Below the pieces are notes generated by a model. It searched no databases, was not told where the DNA came from, and saw only the letters and a list, made by a program, of their open reading frames with translations. A DNA stretch of 36,077 nucleotides from Salinicoccus albus DSM 19776 (GTDB taxonomy: Bacteria; Bacillota; Bacilli; Staphylococcales; Salinicoccaceae), in the NCBI RefSeq assembly GCF_000385175.1, contig NZ_ARQJ01000013.1, forward strand, positions 1-36,077. Reading direction: 5' to 3'. The position numbers and the translations under genes are program-made. Shown here piece by piece: positions 33,128-36,077 of this stretch (position 1 is its first letter; each line of letters starts with the position of its first letter).

Positions 33128-33706
33128 TTATAAAACCGTATTTCCTTGCTTTTTTTTTGCGTAATGCTTATTTGCCTTTGTTCTATTACCACATTGCTTC
33201 ATAGAACACCATTTACGTTTCCCGGTATGATTAACAAATAATGCATAACATGTTGGCGCTTCGCATTTTTTAATTTTATGAAAAACATTATTATTATAGG
33301 CTTTAAGTATATCATAAGAGAGAAGTGAAATTAGCCCATCAGCGCCTCCCTTAATTGGGACAGGTTTAAAGGTTTCATCAAAATAAAGCGGCGTATCCAC
33401 AGTCTGAGATACTAGCCATTCGATCATTTTTGATTTAGGTTGGGACTCTACGAGATGAAATCGGCATTGATTCCGAAAATATTTTACCTTTTCAATGTCG
33501 ATTGTAGATGCTCTAATTTTTTCCAGTTGCTTTGCATTCAAAACCCCTTTATCCTTCATTAATAATAACCAATCGTTTATTCCCTCGTTTTCTTCGTAAA
33601 GGTCTGTAATTTCGTAATTTTGTTTTTCACCATTAATAGTGTTAAGAAAATTCATAAATAAATAATCACTTATACAAAAAAATCTTTTTTCTAATTTATT
33701 CACCAT
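33128..33706 (-). CDS. CGNR zinc-finger (ABATE-domain) transcriptional regulator
   Basis: 192 residues. The N-terminal ~135 residues form the stress-induced ABATE-type domain (MNFLNTING, NDWLLLMKDKGVL). The C-terminal zinc finger has Cys148, Cys153, Cys167 and Cys172 in KKCEAPTCYALFVNHTGKRKWCS and CGNRTKANKHYAKKK. This is the CGNR signature of proteins proposed to be DNA-binding regulators in actinobacteria and Firmicutes. RBS GAGGTGG. It is divergent to the thioredoxin gene, with a long inverted repeat operator between them, so it is the natural candidate for the protein that binds it. Confidence 0.9.
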   Translation of the reverse strand: MVNKLEKRFFCISDYLFMNFLNTINGEKQNYEITDLYEENEGINDWLLLMKDKGVLNAKQLEKIRASTIDIEKVKYFRNQCRFHLVESQPKSKMIEWLVSQTVDTPLYFDETFKPVPIKGGADGLISLLSYDILKAYNNNVFHKIKKCEAPTCYALFVNHTGKRKWCSMKQCGNRTKANKHYAKKKQGNTVL

Positions 33707-33731
33707 TACAATTCCACCTCAAATTAAAATA

Positions 33732-33796
33732 TTGACTTTAAATATAATATATCATATGCTTTTTATAACCTCAATAATTAATTTGAGTGGTTATAT
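33732..33796 (+). promoter_or_regulatory. Thioredoxin-operon promoter and operator
   Basis: -35 TTGACT (33732-33737), 17 bp, -10 TATGCT (33755-33760). Directly downstream TTATAACC (33763-33770), 18 bp, GGTTATAT (33789-33796); inside, CTCAA/TTGAG adds further symmetry. The position over the start point suggests repression. The same pair precedes the dead thioredoxin copy. Confidence 0.75.
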
Positions 33797-33816
33797 AAAA
33801 ATGGAGGAGAGATACC

Positions 33817-34128
33817 ATGTCTATTAAAGATGTAACAGATTTAACATTTGATCAAGAAACGAAGGAGGGGATTGTCGTAGCTGAGCTTGGTGCGCCTTGG
33901 TGTGGACCTTGTAAAATGATTGCTCCTGTATTAGAAGAAATTGATCAGGAAGATAATCAAATAAGTATCGTTCAATTAAATGTCGATGATAGTCCAGAAA
34001 CAGCTGCAAAATATAGTGTCATGAGCATTCCTACACTTCTTTTCTTTAAAGACGGAGAGCTTTTTAATCAATCCGTCGGTTTCCAGTCTAAAGAACAGAT
34101 TTTATCCAGCACTCAAAAAAATGGCTGA
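33817..34128 (+). CDS. trxA: Thioredoxin
   Basis: 103 residues with the redox centre APWCGPCKM (Cys29, Cys32) and the cis-Pro loop MSIPTLLFF. Disulphide reductase of the cytoplasm; probably an accessory copy, as the essential trxA is normally elsewhere. RBS GGAGGAGAG. First gene of the unit trx-osmC(-prx). The gene lies divergent to the CGNR regulator behind the TTATAACC-N18-GGTTATA operator. Confidence 0.94.
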   Translation: MSIKDVTDLTFDQETKEGIVVAELGAPWCGPCKMIAPVLEEIDQEDNQISIVQLNVDDSPETAAKYSVMSIPTLLFFKDGELFNQSVGFQSKEQILSSTQKNG

Positions 34129-34162
34129 TATTTAAAATCATATAATATATGGAGGATTAAAA

Positions 34163-34600
34163 ATGGCTAAAATGATAGAAAAAATCACAGCAACTTCAAA
34201 AGGAATGCAAACTGCAGCTCGTTCTAAAAACCATCAACTTATTATTGATGAGCCTCAACAAATGGGGGGAGAAGATGAAGGGGCCGACCCGCTTGGCACG
34301 CTCCTTTCTTCTTTAGCCGGTTGTGAAAACGCAGTAGCTAATATGGTTGCTGAAGAAATCGAATTTGATCTTCAGGGAATTGAATTTGATATAAGGGGAG
34401 AAATTGATTCAGACGGCATGATGGGGAAAAAAGATGTCAGACCTTATTTTCAGTCTATTAAAGTAAATGTCCGCGTGAAAACAAGTGAATCTGAGCACCG
34501 AGTAAAAGAACTCCAAGAGATTGTTGATTCCCGTTGCCCCGTTTTCACCACCTTACAAGCGGCGAATATCGAAATGGATCCTAATTGGACAAAAGAGTAA
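34163..34600 (+). CDS. OsmC/Ohr family protein
   Basis: 145 residues. The two family cysteines are present: Cys54 (LSSLAGCENAVA) and Cys125 (VDSRCPVFTTL). OsmC/Ohr proteins reduce organic hydroperoxides using this cysteine pair; the SLAGCENA form and acidic N-terminal loop (MGGEDEGADPLGTLL) indicate the OsmC/YhfA side rather than Ohr. RBS GGAGG before ATG 34163, 34 bp after thioredoxin, so co-transcribed. A terminator follows at 34629. Confidence 0.92.
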   Translation: MAKMIEKITATSKGMQTAARSKNHQLIIDEPQQMGGEDEGADPLGTLLSSLAGCENAVANMVAEEIEFDLQGIEFDIRGEIDSDGMMGKKDVRPYFQSIKVNVRVKTSESEHRVKELQEIVDSRCPVFTTLQAANIEMDPNWTKE

Positions 34601-34628
34601 TCCAGGTATGTCAAAAATAATACAAGAG

Positions 34629-34656
34629 AGGGCAGTGTATCGGCTGCCCTTTTTTG
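34629..34656 (+). terminator. Terminator after osmC
   Basis: AGGGCAG (34629-34635) pairs with CTGCCCT (34644-34650), 8-nt loop, followed by T6. Confidence 0.9.
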
Positions 34657-34671
34657 TTAATTCATTTTACT

Positions 34672-34787
34672 GGACTGTCTACACTTAAATGGACACCTTC
34701 TATAAGCAGAAGTAATATTAAATTAAGAAAGTAGGCAGTTTTATGATGCGTAGAACATTGACTCCTGCATTTAAACAACAAACTTAA
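34672..34787 (+). mobile_element. Truncated left end of an IS3-like insertion sequence
   Basis: TGGACTGTCTACACTTAAATG (from 34672) resembles the terminal region of IS3-family elements. It is followed by ATG 34743, encoding MMRRTLTPAFKQQT and a stop. RRTxTPxFKQQ is the standard beginning of IS3-family OrfA. The rest of the element is gone and the peroxiredoxin gene begins 68 bp later. Confidence 0.55.
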
Positions 34788-34854
34788 AAATAACGACTCA
34801 ATGGTACAAGCTATTGGATTTTATGATAAAACTATTTTGAAAGGAAAAATCATT

Positions 34855-35499
34855 ATGACATCTTTACATGAAGATATTAATCATTTTAAAGAGCAGTTTA
34901 AGAAAAATGCCCCTGAGGAAAAACAACGCTTAATGGCGAATGCTACAAGAGAATTGGAGGAATCTAGAACTTCTCCAGGACTTAAAGAAGGCGACCAAAT
35001 ACCTGAATTTCAGCTTCCAGATACAACAGGGAAGATCATTTCTATAATGGACAAACTTGAAGATGGACCAGTTATTCTGACATTTTATCGAGGTGGATGG
35101 TGTCCATACTGCAATTTAGAATTAAATGCTTATCAACGAGAATTGCAGGCAGTTAAAGAGTCAGATGCTACATTGATAGCAATTTCTCCAGAAACACCTG
35201 ATGCTTCGTTATCGACTAAAGAAAAAAATGAACTTGAATTTATAGTACTAAGTGATGAAAAAAACAATGTAGCTAAGCAATTTGATTTAGTTTTCTCTAT
35301 GCCAGATTATTTGATTGATGTTTATCAGCAATCTGAATTAGATGTCGCAGGTCATAATGGTAATCAAGATTGGGAACTGCCAAAACCAGCTACATTTGTC
35401 ATTAATTCTTCTGGAAAAATTGTTTTTGCAGAAGTGAATTCTGATTACACTCAACGTACAGAGCCTTCAAAAGTTATTGAAATTGCCTCTGAATACTGA
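34855..35499 (+). CDS. Peroxiredoxin-like (AhpC/TSA family) protein
   Basis: 214 residues from ATG 34855 (RBS AAAGGAAAA); an in-frame ATG at 34801 lacks one. After a helical N-terminal extension (~40 residues, DINHFKEQFKKNAPEEKQRL) comes the thioredoxin fold: LKEGDQIPEFQLPDTTGK and the active site FYRGGWCPYCNLEL with Cys83 and Cys86, then IAISPETPDAS and KPATFVINSSGKIVFAEV. The CPYC pair, rather than a lone peroxidatic Cys, is typical of the AhpC/TSA 'peroxiredoxin-like' group. Probably reduces peroxides with thioredoxin as donor. It lies behind an IS remnant and a terminator, so it may use its own promoter. Confidence 0.9.
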   Translation: MTSLHEDINHFKEQFKKNAPEEKQRLMANATRELEESRTSPGLKEGDQIPEFQLPDTTGKIISIMDKLEDGPVILTFYRGGWCPYCNLELNAYQRELQAVKESDATLIAISPETPDASLSTKEKNELEFIVLSDEKNNVAKQFDLVFSMPDYLIDVYQQSELDVAGHNGNQDWELPKPATFVINSSGKIVFAEVNSDYTQRTEPSKVIEIASEY

Positions 35500-35516
35500 G
35501 GTTTAATATAAACCCT

Positions 35517-35535
35517 AAATTTCAAGTTTAAGTTA
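35517..35535 (+). repeat. Right copy of the inverted repeat bounding the redox cassette
   Basis: AAATTTCAAGTTTAAGTTA, inverted relative to 30719-30744, which differs by a 7-nt insertion. It starts 17 bp after the peroxiredoxin stop. Confidence 0.5.
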
Positions 35536-35626
35536 GCCACTGGCACACTCCCCGGTATGGGGAAATTGTGAATGGACGCGGGTAGTTGAAGCTCCCTCTC
35601 GGGGGAGCGCGAAATTCTACATTTTT

Positions 35627-36010
35627 CTAAGCGATTTGCTTTACCGCTGCCATCAATGTGTCCTGTGGCGTGCGATAATTGAGCTGCTTCCGCGGATATG
35701 TATTCATCCACTTTTGCATGCGTAAGGTGTGCTGCTGACTTTCTCGAGCAGATCAATATTCTTCGTCCGCATCAAACCGATGTTGATCCAGTGATAGGGC
35801 GTGGTGGTGCACGGCAGTAATGCTTTGGCATACGGAAAATGGATTTTCAAATAACCGATGACAGCGTCCGGAGACCATCCGTCTTTAAGCATCTTTGTAT
35901 CCGCCCATTCCATGAATACCGGGACACTGACCCATTTTGGTATGCGCCCGCTCATCTGCCGCCAGATGTTTTCCTTTGATGGATTCAGTGGTATCATGAA
36001 GTTGCGTCAT
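35627..36010 (-). pseudogene. IS30-family transposase remnant (frameshifted, internally deleted)
   Basis: Read from ATG 36010: MTQLHDTTESIKGKHLAADER, the usual IS30-family N-terminus. After a frameshift the frame ending near 35704 reads GWSPDAVIGYLKIHF, TTTPYHWINIGL, TKNIDLLEKV. It is then fused, in a third frame, to the C-terminal RMQKWMNTYPRKQLNYRTPQDTLMAAVKQIA and a stop at 35627. The DDE catalytic core of about 180 residues is deleted. GC-rich hairpins GCTCCC/GGGAGC (35591-35608) and CCCC/GGGG (35552-35564) lie downstream; no matching terminal inverted repeats were found. Confidence 0.85.
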
Positions 36011-36077
36011 GTGATTTCATTCCTTTATTGAGAGTCTGCTAACTTCAATATAACATGAAATTCACATGGCGTTTTTT

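Noticed and set aside
33090-33192. Longer N-terminus for the HAD dehalogenase
   Set aside because: It would overlap the CGNR gene by 65 bp and adds a Lys/Arg-rich leader; TTG 33090 has a proper RBS and gives the family length.
36045-36077. Terminal inverted repeat of the IS30-like element
   Set aside because: GAAATTC strings at 35611 and 36058 are in direct, not inverted, orientation, so they do not define the element ends.

Overview
The window looks like a chromosome segment of a low-to-mid GC Gram-positive coccus of the Staphylococcaceae (Staphylococcus/Macrococcus/Salinicoccus/Jeotgalicoccus group). The reasons are a Ser-Asp-type repeat surface protein with an LPDTG sorting signal, a fatty-acid degradation operon in the staphylococcal gene order fadX-E-D-B-A, sigma-B, CcpA, LexA, PurR and NsrR sites of the Firmicutes type, and folD divergent from purEKCSQLFMNHD. 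The genus is an inference; base composition seems higher than in Staphylococcus aureus.

Layout. 1-3130: the 3' end of a wall-anchored adhesin, then small stress genes. Two tiny charged proteins (906-1136 and 1304-1513) and a DJ-1/PfpI protein (2558-3070) each have a sigma-B-like promoter. A 79-residue winged-helix-like protein (2163-2402) has a near-perfect sigma-A promoter whose spacer is filled by a LexA box. 3209-11313: the beta-oxidation operon, with one cre site at its promoter and a perfect second one before fadD. 11390-13955: nsrR and a DUF5011-like Ig-repeat protein, divergent from the flavohaemoprotein gene hmp; a clear NsrR operator lies over the hmp start. 14025-14981: a Ca2+/Na+ exchanger. 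15067-15913: an AT-rich islet with a possible bacteriocin/immunity pair and strong hairpins.

15914-28285: folD divergent from the complete 11-gene purine operon making IMP from PRPP. Most cistrons overlap, several PurR boxes lie in the 300-bp divergent region, and a strong terminator closes the operon. 28387-29899: a run of small unknown genes, mostly membrane proteins, one of them a membrane-anchored excisionase-like HTH protein, with degenerate copies of a GGGYGCARTTG motif between them.

29990-36077: a mosaic of mobile-element debris and thiol/redox genes. The debris is a frameshifted plasmid-mobilisation-like gene, an SDR 3' fragment, an internally deleted thioredoxin gene, an IS3-like left end and a rearranged IS30-family transposase gene. 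Embedded in it is an apparently intact cassette: an SDR dehydrogenase with a perfect palindromic operator, a CGNR-type regulator plus HAD dehalogenase, and, divergently, thioredoxin, OsmC and a peroxiredoxin-like protein. The thioredoxin promoter and the promoter of the dead thioredoxin copy share the same inverted pair, TTATAACC-N18-GGTTATA. This marks a specific regulon and is the most promising lead for an undescribed system. The whole cassette is bounded by inverted copies of an AAATTTCAAGTTTA-containing sequence (30719 and 35517).
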